NCBI GenBank assembly: GCA_023614405.1 | Contig: CM042685.1 | Coordinates: 184,918,257-184,982,256, forward strand | DNA: 64,000 bases | Reading direction: 5' to 3' | From: Avena insularis | Lineage: Eukaryota; Streptophyta; Magnoliopsida; Poales; Poaceae | In this document: piece after piece, positions 1 to 12,871 of the stretch | Layout of the letters: each line of letters opens with the position of its first letter | How positions within the stretch are numbered: position 1 is the first letter of the stretch | The notes under the pieces: model-generated | What the model was told of the DNA's origin: nothing | Database searches by the model: none | What the model saw: the letters and a program-made list of their open reading frames with translations, nothing else | Translations under genes and position numbers: made by a program

Positions 1-2087
1 ATCAGCATATTGTAAGACAGATACCCCACCATCCACTAGATGAGGTATGAGACTTCCCACTTGGCCATCCACCCTAGCACGAGCGATAAGAATTGCCAAC
101 ATGTTAACTACGATATTAAAGAGGATTGGCGACAGAGGATCACCCTGCCTCAAACCTTTTCGTGTCTGAAAATAATGACCAATATCATCATTGACCCTTA
201 TTCCAACACTACCTCCTTGCACATATTGCTTAATCCATTCACACCACTTAGGATCAAAACCTTTCATACGCAGAACTTGTTGTAGGAAAGGCCATTTCAC
301 CTTATCATAAGCCTTTTCGAAATCAATTTTGAAAAGCACTCCATCCATTTTCTTCCGGTGAAGCTCATGGATGGTTTCGTGCAAGACAAAAACTCCTTCA
401 AGGATATGTCGCCCTAGCATAAAGGCGGTTTGGCTGGGACTAATCACTTTTTGTGCCACTTCCGAAATGCGATTAGTAGCCATCTTAGTAAAAATCTTGA
501 AGCTAACATTAAGAAGACAAATGGGTCTATATTGTTGGATTTGAACCACATTCTCTTTCTTTGGTAATAGAGTAATCACCCAAAATTCAATTTAAACAAG
601 GGTAACTCTCCCGAGATCAATTGTCCAAAAAGAGCAATTAGGTCAAATTTAATAACATCCCAGAAAGTCTGATAGAACTCAGTCGGGAACCATCAGGTCC
701 AGGGGCTTTATTATGTTCCATCTGAGAAATAGCATAAAAAACTTCTTTCTCGGTAAAATCAGTTGTAAGAATAACATTTTCTTCGGCTGAAATTTGGGGA
801 ATGTCCATATTTTGATCTTCATTAAAGAGATATTGCTATGAATTGGTTCACCAAAAAGTCTTTTATAGTATTCCGTAATATACACCCTTAGGTTATATTC
901 CCCAACAATGGTTCCTTCCTCTTGTTTCAATTGGAAAATCTTCTTTTTCCTATGCTTACCATTAGCAATGAGGTGAAAATGTTTTGTATTGTTGCCACCT
1001 TCTTGTACGTGTTTAACCTTATCCCGTTAAGCCCATTTGGTCTCTTCATCTCGTCTAAATTTATTCACACAATCATTTGCTTCTCTTAGTTTTGCCTTTT
1101 CCGCTCCACTAAGCGGGGTAGTTTCAGCTTTAACATCCAACTCATCAATAATCAAAAGAAGTTTTTCTTTCTCCTTTTTATATTTACCACTTAGATTCTT
1201 GGCCCATCCCTTCAAAAAACGGCGCAAGCGTCTAATCTTTTTCTGCCACGTCTGAATTATAGTCGCTCCATTAGAGACCGATTCCCATTCTCTTTTTATC
1301 GTCTCATAGAACCCGTCCTGGCGCAACCAAGAAAGTTCAAAATAAAAATGGGCTTTGTTACCAATGTGTGCGTGATGACCCGAATCTATCAATAGCGGTG
1401 TATGATCGGACCCCAAACGTGTCAACGCTCTCACCAAAACTAAAGGAAAATTCTGTTCCCACTCAACACTTGCAAGGATCCGATCAAGCTTCTCATAAGT
1501 CGGATTGGCCCTGCGATTTGCCCAAGTAAATTGCCTTCCTAATAGGACAATTTCGCGAAGGTCAAGACTCTCAATGATAGCATTAAACATAAATGGCCAT
1601 CTAGGATTGAAAGTATTATTATTACTCTTGTCTTCTTTTTTACGCATGATATTAAAATCACCCCCAATCATCATGGGAAGTGATTCACTCTCACACATGC
1701 GCACAAGTTTAGACAAAACTCAGGTTTATGAGTGTCTTGCGCAGCTCCATACACTGGCAATAAAACCCATTCAAAACCACCTTGTTTTGTTCTCAAATGA
1801 AGCTTAACACTAAAATCTCCAGTCTCAACATTTTGGACCTGTAGCGTTTCTATGTTAATGCCAACCAGAATTCCCCCAGACCACCCATGCGGTGGAAAAC
1901 AAAACTAATTAAAAACCTTCCCTCTAGCCAAATGTTTTAAAAAGGGTACCTCGAAATTGGATCTACCTGTTTCTAGCAACGCGATAAAATCCAAGTGAAA
2001 ATCTCTTATTGATTCATGAACATACAAGTGCTTACCAGGGTCGCGAAAACCCTCGCTGTTCCACGTCATACCCCTTATGCCTGACAT
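1..2087 (-). pseudogene. LINE ORF2 remnant: endonuclease and reverse transcriptase
   Basis: ORF2 begins at an ATG at 2087 with a typical plant L1 endonuclease opening (WNSEGFRDPGK, then a LLETGRS motif like the usual L.ETK). After a break, 1716-1027 holds GGDFNIMR, RQFTWANRR, KLDRILAS and LGSDHTPLL, the conserved endonuclease/phosphatase blocks including the catalytic SDH. The RT lies at about 1-700. At the very edge the minus strand reads IPHLVDGGVSVLQYAD, so the window starts inside the YADD catalytic box. The product would nick DNA and copy LINE RNA. At least two frame breaks (between 1905 and 1716, and between about 1027 and 930) make it non-functional. Confidence 0.85.
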
Positions 2088-2111
2088 TTTAAGATCTATT
2101 CGGCTTAAATT

Positions 2112-3765
2112 TTACTCTCGTACTTCTTCGCAAATTTGTCTTATCATAAGACTTACGGCGACGATTCTGTATGACCTTTTTTCGGCATGAGCAACAAACT
2201 CATGAAAATCCTCGCCCTCCGAGCTATGTTCATCATTCAAATCTTCACACAGCTCAGATAAATGTGAAACTGTACCATTATTTTCAGCCGAATTCTCCGT
2301 ATTTTTCAATATGGTTAAGGCTCTATCTATTTCATTGTCAAAAATTATTTTGTTGCCACAAATTTCTCCTTACTATCCTTCCCAAAAGACACCCCTAATT
2401 GATTTGCCCTATCAACTAACTCATATGGAGAGAAAGATAAAACCGAAAGTTTTTTAGGTTGTGTACCTTGCCCCTGAAGATTGTTGCGTTGGTGAGCGAG
2501 CATCATCGCGCACTCCATTTGGGTGGCATCAGCGTAAGGTTGGGCTTGCTCTCTTCCGCTCGAACGTACTCCACCCGGTGGCTGCATACCACCGAACACC
2601 ACCACTTCGGACTCAGTAGGTGACTCCAGCATGGTCTTTTCAGCAACGGCGGGCGACCAAGGCAATGCGGTTTGACGGAGCTTAGGCGTCTGCCGCGGCA
2701 GACCAGATCCCACTGCAGGTTGCCGCTGTTCCACGGCAGGCTGCCGCGCCTCCCCGGCAGGCTACCACGACACCAGGGCAGGCTGTCGCGCCACCAGGGT
2801 AGGCTGCCGCAAAACCTGGCAGGAGGCCGCGACTCAGCTACATGCACTGTAGAGTCCAAACCAGCTGCCGAAACCACCACACCACAAGAACGAGTCACTT
2901 GACTGGCATCCACCGATTCTAAAGGCACAACAACATTAATTGAGCCCAGAAAAGTTGAGTCATTGCAATCAGATTGCGAAGACAAAGAAATCATATTACC
3001 TTTGGGTGTACATGGAGTAACACCACCCATGCAAACGTCCAAAGTATGCTTCTTATTATCTTCACCACTAGCAGGCTTTTTTGCATCCTTTTCCACATGG
3101 AAATGGTCGGCTACAGCATGAAATGATACATCATCATTTTTTGAACCATTAAAATTTAAGCTTGATATAAAGTCAGAAGAAATTATACCTTCCCTACTCA
3201 TTGCCACATGCATAGTAGGCTCTGACCTTACCAAACGTTCTTCCTTCAAAAAGGAAGAAAAATAACCAAATATGATAGGCTCCAAATTAGCCTATTGATT
3301 GTTGATAGATGTAGCATCATGTTGTATGTCTGTCCTTTCTTCAGAGTTACCATTGGTCGGTAGGTTGGAATTGTCATGGAGATTATTAAAAGACCCGCCA
3401 TTAGGATTACCAGCATCATGACCTCCGTCATTCCCATTGGCATCATCCATGATAACATCTTCCAAAACAGGAGGTAAAGGTGCCCCCTCAACTTGGAAAC
3501 GCAAGCAGTAGAAATCATCCTTTATCATAATGTCCATTCGTTCAGGAACAAGAGTAGGATCCACACAAGCCACATACACCCTTAGAACCCCATGTTCCCT
3601 CGTATACTTCATATCGATGTCAAGTGTCTTACTAAAAAGGATACCAATCGCCCATAATGTCAGATAATCATCCAGGGCCTCTGAAGGCAGATCATGCACA
3701 AGAATCCACACCTTATCAGGCATCCAAGAAGGTTGTAATTCTGACTTCCAAGAATCAAAAGTCAC
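2112..3765 (-). pseudogene. LINE ORF1 remnant (DUF4283-like nucleic-acid-binding protein)
   Basis: The frame 3765-3292 reads SWMPDKVWILVHDLPSEAL, YTREHGVLRVYVACVDP and DDFYCLRFQVEG, the pattern of the DUF4283/zinc-knuckle ORF1 proteins of plant L1 elements, which bind element RNA. The C-terminal part continues in other frames (3285-2503 and 2734-2112) and is serine-, proline- and arginine-rich, with a short minisatellite. Frame changes near 3290 and 2700 break it. No intact CCHC knuckle is seen; it may have been lost or may lie in a shifted frame. Confidence 0.65.
2718..2822. repeat. 21-bp minisatellite inside LINE ORF1
   Basis: Five imperfect 21-bp units, each beginning GGCT(G/A)CC or GGTTGCC on the plus strand and ending in GGCA or GGTA (units at 2718, 2739, 2760, 2781 and 2802). 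On the coding minus strand they give a heptapeptide of the form SLPWxRG repeated in frame. Because the period is a multiple of three, the array could vary in length without shifting the ORF1 frame. Confidence 0.8.
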
Positions 3766-3786
3766 TCCAAATGTTTTAATGTAAGA

Positions 3787-4587
3787 TGGTCATGGTTGGG
3801 AGGCCAAACCCATAGGAGAGGTGCCTATACTAGGGTGTGTAAATGAAAGGTTAGGATTGATTATCCGCATACTGAGTATGGTGAATCAGGATTGTTCCTG
3901 ACAGATGTATCGAATATTGTGGTGAAAGTGTACCACCTCTGCAAAGTGTCAAACTATTCGAATAGCCGCATCCGCGGTTATGGACAGTTGGAGTGGCCAT
4001 ACTGTTCCATTGTCAGATGTTTTCAAAATGACTTGTGAAATGGATCATGACTTGACTTGACCACAATAGGGTTGTGAAAGAGAAAGCTAAGTTCCCACTT
4101 AGGTGTTATAAAACATTAAACTAGTTTTATTTGATTCTAAACTCAGTTAAGGTAAACCTACCTTTTTGCAAATCAACCTAGAGCTTAGGATTCCTACTTG
4201 AACCACTTTACTTGTTAGTGATAGTTTGCGAGTACTTAAAGAGTACCCATGGCTTTGTCCCTAGTTATTCCTATGGCCAGACTATGAGGAGGACTATCAG
4301 GATGATGGATAGCAGGAAGTCTACGACAACTAGGATCATCTCCCATCATCAGCATTGCATGTGACCCTGAAGATCGAGCTTCGCCCATGCTACTATTATT
4401 ATTATTTCCGTTGCGTTGATTGTATTAAGACTTGATCATGAGATACTTTATTTGTAAGACATTTATTATGGTTTGTAATGGATGATGAACTATGGTACCA
4501 ATCTGTTATGTCTCGCAAAAATGGTAATCCTAAGATTGTGATGTATGGCATAACAGGCATCTGGGATTAAAAATTCGGGTGTTGACA
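3787..4587 (+). mobile_element. 3' part of a long LTR (family A), plus orientation
   Basis: About 800 bp that is highly similar, in reverse orientation, to 22469-23285. Both copies share the Cys-less stretch with GCCGCATCCGCGGTTATGG, the GTTATGTCTCGCAAAAATGG block and the terminus ending CGGGTGTT(G/A)ACA. In the second copy that terminus abuts a PBS, so this is the U5 end of an LTR. Here it ends at 4587 and runs directly into gypsy pol sequence with no PBS beside it. It is therefore a solo LTR or the 3' LTR of an element inserted into the gypsy. Its left part is replaced by the LINE. Confidence 0.75.
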
Positions 4588-4639
4588 CTCATGTATTAGC
4601 AACTTGTCGAAGGACAACTGCACACACACATATAAAGTA

Positions 4640-4897
4640 CTAACAATAAAACACACATGTGTCCTTAAGGAAAGAAAGATAACTCTGGTCGAGTTCACAG
4701 CGACATCTTTTAACAACTTCACATGAACTAGAGAAGGTCACTTCTAACATCCAGAGCACATACTTTGAGATGACTCGAAGACGGTTCTCGAAAGTTTCCA
4801 ACATTAATGCCAATTGTTCCATTTGAATCTTGTTTAGCATGGAGAATATAAGAATGTCATTGATGGGCTCAACAACAAACTTATCAAGACAATCCAT
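4640..4897 (-). pseudogene. Gypsy reverse transcriptase fragment
   Basis: The 85-codon minus-strand frame reads LDKFVVEPINDILIFS, then ALMLETFENRLRVISKYVLWMLEVTF. This lines up with the Ty3/gypsy RT block normally written LDKFVVVFIDDILIYS...HLRLVLE.LR...LYAKFSKCEFWL..V.FLGH. The catalytic DD has become ND, and no long frame continues on either side. It fixes the orientation of the surrounding element and shows it is inactive. Confidence 0.65.
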
Positions 4898-6828
4898 TAA
4901 GATGGACTCATATGTTGCGTGAACAAGTCAAGAATAATGGTCAGATCAAATGACACAAAGATGTACTCAAGTGAAACATCACAAGTAAAAACATCATCAA
5001 GATAGTCCTTGGAACTGAGATTGATTTTACGATAACCCAAATCAAATCAAGGGCGGGGAAGATAACATATCCACAAAGGAAATACTATCTTTCTTCAACA
5101 CGAACAAAACTAGATAACCCTTTAAGAAGGAACACAGTCGGATAAAACTTTTGTCTTATAACTCTCCAAGTTGTTGTTTAAGCTCAACCAACTAGTTTAG
5201 GGGTATCCAGTACGGATCCTTGGAGAAAAGAGCAGTTCAGAGAACTTTCTTGCTCAAGAACTTGACAACATGGTCATGTGGCAACATGGGGATACTTCTA
5301 GAAAGACAGCTAGAATATCACGAACCACTGATATATCACTTAGTTCGAGAGGAAACTTGCTTTGTAAGGAAAGCAGACATAGTCTCAAAGCTTAGGCATG
5401 AGCCTAACTCTTTGACTGAAAAGAGTGCACCAGAATAGCGGACTTAGCAACACGTAACCAATCACGCTCAGAATGACACAAATGTCCTTTGAGTTCAAAA
5501 CAATAATAATTGCTAAGAATCTCAGATGGCCACATCATTACGCACACGCATCATTCACGAGCGCGAAAGCTCGGGGAAGGGTGGGTAACAACATGTAAAA
5601 GCATCACTTCATTAAGGGGTCATGGAACACAGCACGACCTCTTAGTATAAAAGGGTGTGATACCTTAAGGTGGAACAGATAGAAGCTAATCAATGCCTCT
5701 TGATCTGCAGATTACAACACTTTGACCTGGTCCTAGATATGACGAGGTACTGGAGTTTGTTTCTCCTAGACATTCCGAAATGGTTTGTCTTGACGGACCA
5801 CAAGAGTATCATGCATTGGAAGACGCAGATGTGCATTTACTACTTGGTTACCAACCGGTAAACAAAGGTCAGAAAACAACAAGGGAAGAGGAACATGCTC
5901 AGGATATAATCCCGAGATGTGGATTCATAGATTATCAACTTACAAAAACTAATGCAGATAAGAGGATGTGTGGCAGATTCACGAGTATAGATGCGAGACT
6001 CGCGAGGAGTACTATTGTCATGATCTATTTAGTCCCATTAAAGAACATCTGCCGTAGCTAGTGGTAGGGGAAGTCCTTAGTTGTAATGATTCAATCGAGA
6101 CAACACCCATAAGCATTGAAGGACATAATTGTAGTACCAGCCATCTCGAGGTAATGTGTGAACATTAACGACAGGGGTCAAAGGATTGGATCTTGGGTTA
6201 AAGGTCAGCTTCATGTACAAGATTCACAACACCAGAATCCAGCACAATCAGGGATCTCAGGTTCAAGTCCAAGGGTTAAACCCAAGAAAGAAGTAAGTAC
6301 TACTTGAGTGACATAGCATACACTTCAAGGTAACAATCACGAGGTATCTTCCAAAAGAAGAAACATCCTCTGAAGTACCCAAACAAACAAAAAGGAGGCA
6401 CACGAGGCGAAAGGAAACCTCGAAGCCTAGAACAGAACATTGTGGCACAAACAATTTAATATTGTGGGTCCATAGAATAGAGAGATCGTGATAGAAAGGA
6501 ATCTCTCAGATGGATAGGAGCAAGGGGAACAATGGATACACAACACACACAACTCTAGAGAACTCAACACTAGGTCAACTGGTTAAGAACGGCATGCCAA
6601 GAAGGCACCTAAGCTTTAAAAGACTAGAAAAGATATCAATACTTTTCCAAAATCGACACAAGATAAGGTAACCCAGAGTAAGAGCGATTCCAGGAAAGGA
6701 GTAAAAGAAGCATACTAGAGTTTTCGCAAATACATTTCAACTTTTAAAATAGTTTTCACAAACACTAGACTCAACATCGACCAATAGCAAGGTTTTCCTA
6801 CGCTCGGTACTACTCTGTTACCAAAACC
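4898..6828 (-). other. Decayed gypsy gag-pol leader region
   Basis: Internal region between the RT remnant and the 5' LTR. No frame longer than about 90 codons exists and none gives recognisable gag, protease or integrase motifs. It ends with the PBS-like sequence just before 6829. Read as a heavily mutated, internally deleted retrotransposon body with no surviving gene. Confidence 0.5.
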
Positions 6829-8677
6829 TGTGACACCCCCGAGGATAGGGCTAAACAAATCCCAGACCTCCTTCTAACATAAGCTTAACCTTGAGCTCGA
6901 GGATATCCAGTGAAGAATCGGTAACACAACAGTAACCCTACGACACAAAAATTTCTTACAGCAAGCTCATAACTGAGCAAAGAACCAAATTATTACAAGA
7001 AGAGTTCACTGACCACAAACATCAAACAACAGAAGGCAAATTATGCTATTAAGTATAGCAAACTTAACAAATGGCCTAAGAGGCCCGAAGCATAACGATG
7101 ACGTCCCAGCCCATAGATTCCAGGCTGTTGGCCGGGAACCCCAAGCTACTCATCGGTGTCAATGTTGTTTGGAACTCATCTTCAGGGGAACACTTACTCT
7201 GCTACAAAAGTATGAAAAAATCAAGGGTGAGTACAGGGTGTACTCCGCAAGACTTATGGCTGGTGGAGTTGTTTTGCATAAAGCCATCTTTTTTTGTAGA
7301 ACAAGAGAGAGAAGAAACTCGTCTAATCAGAACATTTTAAAAGGGGATAAGAGAGCGGCATCTACAAAGTATAGATCATCATCTGTTGATATCCACCAAG
7401 TCATCATCATCTGAACCCTATCTAGGATCACCCCCTCGTACCCATGAGGAATCATCCTTAAGCACACGTTGATCTGCCAAGTTTTATGATTAGGTTATAG
7501 TTCTCTATGATCTTAGAATTTGGTCACCAAGCATTCATAACCGTGAACATGGATTTTCGAAAAGATTTAACCTTGCAGGGATGTACAACTTTACCCACAT
7601 GTACTAACCTACTCTTAATGCCACTAGTAATAGCCCTCTTCCTTGGAAGGCCGATAGAGGGTGGTTAGACACGACCTTTACCTTGCTTTCGCTGAGACCA
7701 TGAGTCACACCCTAAGGATGGTTCTGCCGTAACGGGTCAAATCCCAAAGCCGGTCCCTAGAGGTGTGATGCGAGGTTGGTTCACCAGGGGCTCCATCGAC
7801 CCCAAGCAACCCCGGGAACGCTTACCTACCTATTATGAATGCACCTCCTTCGCCGCCTTTGAGAAGATTTAGAATGCATGTCGAATGGAATGCCCGAAAT
7901 ATGTGACTCATGGAATCTACTAGGCAAGTTAGTTGATCGTGAGGTTGTCCAGGCCCCATGTGGTTGTACGCTCGTCTCGGTTCCAAAGGCAAGAACTCGA
8001 TTCCTAGTGGTGGCGAGCATGGGACTAGAAAAAATACATCCCATTGTGGCCTCCCATACAAGCCTTAGCATGTTTAATCTCATATCACCTCTGATCTCAT
8101 CTCATCATGTTCTCCTGTCATACTAGATTATCTGTATCTGATACATCATCTGGATAAACCAGCACGGATAGCTATGCGTAGCTAAGAAGGACGATACAAG
8201 CTCTAGCAGTGCACACAAGCCAAACCTAGTTATGCTAGAAGCGGTGGATTGGGTAATATAAGCTCAAAGGGAGTAATGCAACAGATACGATACTCTATTT
8301 ATTGATAAAAGACCACAGTAGAATCGTATGCATCATGGCAGGAATTGAAATGCTTTCAAAATCATAATATGATATCATGGTGGGGCTATGCTTGGCTTTG
8401 CCCGTTGTACCCAATAAGCAGATATTCGGAAGCCTTGGGCTTGACTTGATTATAGTTGGTCAAGTGTTGAACTTCGAGCTTCGACGGTGTTGATCTCGAT
8501 CTCGATCCTGATATCGTATTCTATCGGGAAGAACCAAACACCGTAAAGAAAGGAAACAATTAATACATGGCATCGATGCAATGCTCAAACAAGGATGATG
8601 ATATGGCAAGTTAAATTGTATTGAAATGTAACCCTAAGGCATGCTCAACCATTTAATCAGGGTTCTGAGGGGTATAA

Positions 8678-10370
8678 TGTTGGAATTATGCCCTAGAGGC
8701 AATAATAAAGATGTTATTATTATAATTCTTGTTCATGATAAAGTTTATATTCCATGCTAGAATTGTATTACGGAAACATTAATACTTGTGTGGTTTGTGA
8801 ACAACACCGTGTCCCTAGTACGCCTCTATGGACTAGCTCATTGATCAATGATGGTTAAGGTTTCCTAACCATAGACATGAGTTGTCAATTTATAATGAGA
8901 CCATATCATTAGGAGAATGATATGGTGGACAGACCCAAACTAAGCGAAGCAATTAGATCGTGTCATCGTGTTCGTCTTTGCGAAGCTTTTCTTATGTCAA
9001 ATATTGTATTCCTTAGACCATGAGATAATGCAACTCCCTGGTATCGGAAGAAAGCTTTGAGGTCATCAAACGTCATCCTATGAGAGGGTGATCATAAAGG
9101 TGTCTCTCGGTGATCGGAAAGTATCATTGGGTTGTGTGTATCGAGATGGAATTTGTCCCTCCCAAGTCGGAGATATACTTGGGCCCACTCGTGTCGATAT
9201 CAACACCGCTTGCAAGCATGTGGTTAAGGAGTTGATCACAAAGTGATATTGGATTACGGAGTAAAGTACTTGCCGTGAGCGAGATTGAACTAGGTATGAC
9301 GATACAAGCGATCGAATCTCGGGCAAGTAAAATATCACGAGGCGAAGGAATATATATATGGGATTGATTGAATCTGGCATCGTGGTTCATCCGATATGAT
9401 CATCGATGAATGTGTGGGAGTCAATATGGGTGCCAGACCCATTGTTGATTATTGATAGAAGATCATGTCTGCATATTCTCGAACCCGCAGGGTCACACAC
9501 TTAACGTGTCTCGACGCTAGGATAGATTGGATACTTGGTTTATGAATTTTGTTCGGAGTCTCGTATGGGATCCGGGACATCACGAGAGGTTTCGGAGTGG
9601 TCCGGAGAATAAGATTCATATAAGGCAGTGCAGTTTTTGGAGTTCGGAATTGTTCCGGATTAATCGGTATTGTACCGGAAGCTTCTAGAACCTTCCGGAA
9701 GGGGGCCAACGTGGTCCCACCTTCCGGGAGGGGGCATGGGCCTATGAGGGAGTGTCCTGGCCGCATTGGGCCAGGGGCACAAGGCCCCATAGGGCCCAGC
9801 CGATCCTAGATAAGTTTAAACTCGTTTAAACTAGAGATAGGGTTTCTAGATAAGGGATAAGTTTAAATCGTTTAAACTAGAGATAGGCTTGGAGGATGGG
9901 CAAGGGCACCCCCCCCTCTATATATAGAGGGCTGGTGCGCCCCCTCCCCCCACACACACCTTCCTCCAAACCCTAGTTGCCCTGCTGCCCTCCTCTCTCC
10001 CTCCCGACTGTTTGTAGGCGAAGCCCTGCTGCAGAAATTCTCCACCATATACACCACGCCGTCGTGTTGTAGATCCAATCTATCTCTCCACCCTACTTGC
10101 TGGTCCGAGGAAGGAGGAGGCGCCGAGTGCTGCGTGTGCATCTCACGGAGGCACCGCCACTTGTGGTGCTAGATCGGATCGGATCACGAGGAGGAGAAGC
10201 GAGTCGACTACATCACCCACGTTCGATTGAGCGTTCCATTGTCGAATCTTCAAGGGTATGAAGATCTAATCCAATCTCTCTCGTTGTTTGCATCTTCTAG
10301 ATTAGATCTTGGCTTTCCCTCTGTTCGCTTCCATAGAAAATTTTGATTTACTATGCTGCGAAATCCTTCA
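8678..10370 (+). mobile_element. Solo LTR of a BARE1/Angela-type copia element
   Basis: A 1,693-bp LTR that starts TGTTGGAATTATGCCCTAG and ends ATGCTGCGAAATCCTTCA. The start is the signature of the BARE1/WIS/Angela group and the length fits. It is flanked by a perfect 5-bp target-site duplication TATAA (8673-8677 and 10371-10375), and there is no internal region, PBS or polypurine tract. It therefore arose by recombination between two LTRs of a full element. A TATA box (TATATATAG, 9919-9927) sits where the LTR promoter is expected. Confidence 0.93.
9919..9927 (+). promoter_or_regulatory. TATA box of the solo copia LTR
   Basis: TATATATAG within a CT-rich context, about two thirds of the way into the LTR, followed by a GC-rich leader. 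This is the position of the BARE-type LTR promoter. Whether it still drives transcription cannot be seen. Confidence 0.5.
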
Positions 10371-12871
10371 TATAAACCCTAACTCGAGGAAACTCCGGAA
10401 TCACCTAGTGAGGGGTTACTATGTTCTTCTATTTAAGCTTGTTATGAAAGTTGTTGAACAATGCATGATTATAGTTTAGATAGGTATATCTCATTTTTCC
10501 GAAAATTTTGATATATTATTCATATTTTTATGACTCATAAATAATAAGATATTGATTTTACAAGTTTTATCCTTTTTCTAAAATTATTAAAACAATTGAT
10601 TAAACCTTTTACACTCGGGCAGAGGTTACCCTCAGTGACTGACTGATGGGCCCCGGGCCACATCAGCGGCCATGTGGGCAAAAGGGACCCACAACGTTTT
10701 TGACTGGGGTGACCGCGCACGCTGAAGCTTGGGTGAGGTCACTGTGACGTCACGACAACGGTGAGCTGCAGAACGACGTCGAGGAAGATGATAGGGGGCT
10801 CGAGGGGCTACGCGGTTAGGCGGGTTCGACGTAGGGGAGCACGACGAGCCTAAGGGTGGTGGTGCCACCAGTTTTTGGTCACCGGAGAGGCAAGCACGAT
10901 GAGCAGTAGCGACAGCGGTGGCAGGTTGTCACGGAGATGGCAATATAACGTGGAAGGGACAAATAAGAGAGGGCCAAACACACAAGTATCACACCGAGAG
11001 CACGGTGGTGGTGACGAAGTGGCGAGGCAGTGACCGGAGTGACGTCGATGCGTGTGGCGGCGCTAGGTTGGAGACGAGGAAGGCACGGATGGCATGCTCG
11101 ATTGTGAGATCCCACGGCCGATTCCTTTGGCCTAGGGAACGAGCGGGACAAGGCGGAGCTCGTGGAGTTGTCGGCAGGGCACAGGGAGGCGCGGGACGAT
11201 GGTGGCCGGCGGTTCCTGCAGCGACTAGGGTTTCGTCCTCGCGCAGAGAGAAGAGAGGGGGTCTCTGTGAGAAGAGAAGTGGATAAGGGTGAAGGGGAGT
11301 GCCCGGGGTGTTCTTATCCATCTCCACGCGGCGGCGGACGACAGAGAGCAGGCAGTGCAGATCGATGGTGCCGGCGGCGACACCGAGCAGCTTGCGGGAG
11401 GAGGAAGACGACAGGGGGCGACGCCAAAGCGGTACTAGGCTGGATCAGGCCGCTGCTGGGCCTGCTGCAAGCTGCGGGGTGCTACGTAGGGCGACAGATA
11501 GGGGAACGGGGAAGGGAGAAAACCTGGGCTACGGCCCGGTTGGCTTGCTGGCTCTATTTTTTCTGCTAAAATAGATTTCCTTTTTATGTTTTGATTTTCT
11601 GTTTTGCAATTTCAAATTAATTTCTGTTTTGAGTTGTTTAAAAATCATAAGGTTTACAAAATACATATCAAATATTGCAGGGGCCCTTTTTAGTCCATTT
11701 GGGCTCCGTTTTTTGGTAGTTTTCAAAATATTCAAAACCATTTGAATGGATTTCAAAGAGAGGAAGGAGGTAGAGTTTTAGGGTTTTGTATATTTCTTTC
11801 TTGCATGCATTTTTTAATATGATGCTCATGAATGCATAAACAAACCCTAATTATACATTAGCTAAAACTGGGGTCTTACACATAATCCATAAAAGATGGA
11901 TGATTTACAAATATCATTGGAGAAATCACATCCATAAAACTAGTGCTAAAAATTTCAAAAGACAAATGATTGAAAGATCACTTAGGAAGTAACATCGCCG
12001 TTTAAATTATATTGGAAAGAAAACATGAATAAACTCAATAAATGATGGAATTTTGGATTCTTTTGAATTTTTGATCAAATGACGCTTGTGAAACTTTCCT
12101 AGATAATTAAAACTCCATTCATAGGCCAAAAGGGAACGAATGACTAGCTTATTGGAAGTTGTACATATAGATGTATGAAGCCCATTATGTGTAGTCGAGA
12201 GCGATGGATTTCAACTTCATATGCTTTATCTGAAAATTTGAGTGAATATATGAATATTTGCTTAATGAGGATGAAGTGTGAAACATTTGAAAATGTTCAA
12301 GATGAAGTGGAAAATCATTATAACAAGAATATAAGTAGTTTATGATAGGATCATAAAGGAATATATTTGAGTTACAAGTTTAGCAAAACACCTAAGGTTT
12401 GAGGAATCGTTCCATAGATTTATGTTTTCCGAAAACACCATAGTAGTATGGAGTGTTCGAGATATGTAATGAAATCTTGTTTGACATAGTAAGATCAAAT
12501 GTGTAATTTATATAACTGCCATTATATTCTAAAGATTAAAATCTTTAGTGACTGCCGCTTTTTACACTGAAAAGAGCTTCATCATGATCCGTTGAAATGA
12601 TACCATATAAAGTTATGGTTTGGGATAAAACCCAAGTTGTCTTTTCTTAAACATTGGTATGCTATGCATAAGTAAGATGTTTACAACCAAAGTCGGATGA
12701 GCATGTCTTTGTAAGTTATTTCGAATAATCGTTGGATACTCCTCCATAACACCAAAGACAAAAGTTTTTTTTGCTTAGAACGTCAAGTTTCTTTTAGAAG
12801 AAATTTTTTCGTGAAAAGTTAAGTGGGAGAATAATAGAACTTTGATAAGGTTAAAAGAACCTTAGATATAT

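Larger units (their letters stand above)
1..3785 (-). mobile_element. L1-type LINE, 3' part beyond the window, 5'-truncated
   Basis: Non-LTR retrotransposon on the minus strand. Reading right to left it has an ORF1-like region (3765-2112), then an ORF2 starting near 2087 with an endonuclease domain and a reverse transcriptase that is cut by the window start. The reading frames are broken by stops and shifts, so this copy is dead. The ORF1 frame has no clear start and runs into unrelated LTR sequence at about 3786, as expected of a LINE truncated at its 5' end during target-primed reverse transcription. The poly(A) end and target duplication lie outside the window. Confidence 0.85.
4588..11880 (-). 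mobile_element. Degenerate gypsy LTR retrotransposon with nested solo LTR
   Basis: Minus-strand element: 5' LTR at 6829-11880, a PBS-like CTGTTACCA reading TGGTAACAG on the minus strand at 6815-6823, then a strongly decayed internal region down to 4588. The LTR ends are TGTGACACCCC (plus strand, 6829) and GGGGTCTTACA (11880), a TG...CA pair with the usual short inverted ends of grass gypsy LTRs. The internal part has shrunk: only about 1.9 kb separates the PBS from the RT motif. The 3' LTR is outside the window. The flanking sequence at 11881 is copia internal DNA, so this element inserted into the copia. Confidence 0.7.
6829..11880 (-). repeat. Gypsy 5' LTR, interrupted by a solo LTR
   Basis: Starts TGTGACACCCCCGAGG at 6829 and ends GGGGTCTTACA at 11880. 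Without the 1,698 bp of the nested solo LTR and its duplicated target site, the LTR is about 3.35 kb, long but within the range of Triticeae gypsy families. The part from about 10620 to 11530 is GC-rich (the likely transcribed leader or promoter-proximal part on the minus strand). The several 70-135 codon frames there overlap on both strands and show no domain, so they are not called as genes. Confidence 0.65.

Noticed and set aside
11162..11569. 135-codon frame in the GC-rich part of the gypsy LTR
   Set aside because: Overlapping frames on both strands (10918-11574) and arginine/glycine bias point to GC-rich LTR leader, not a gene.
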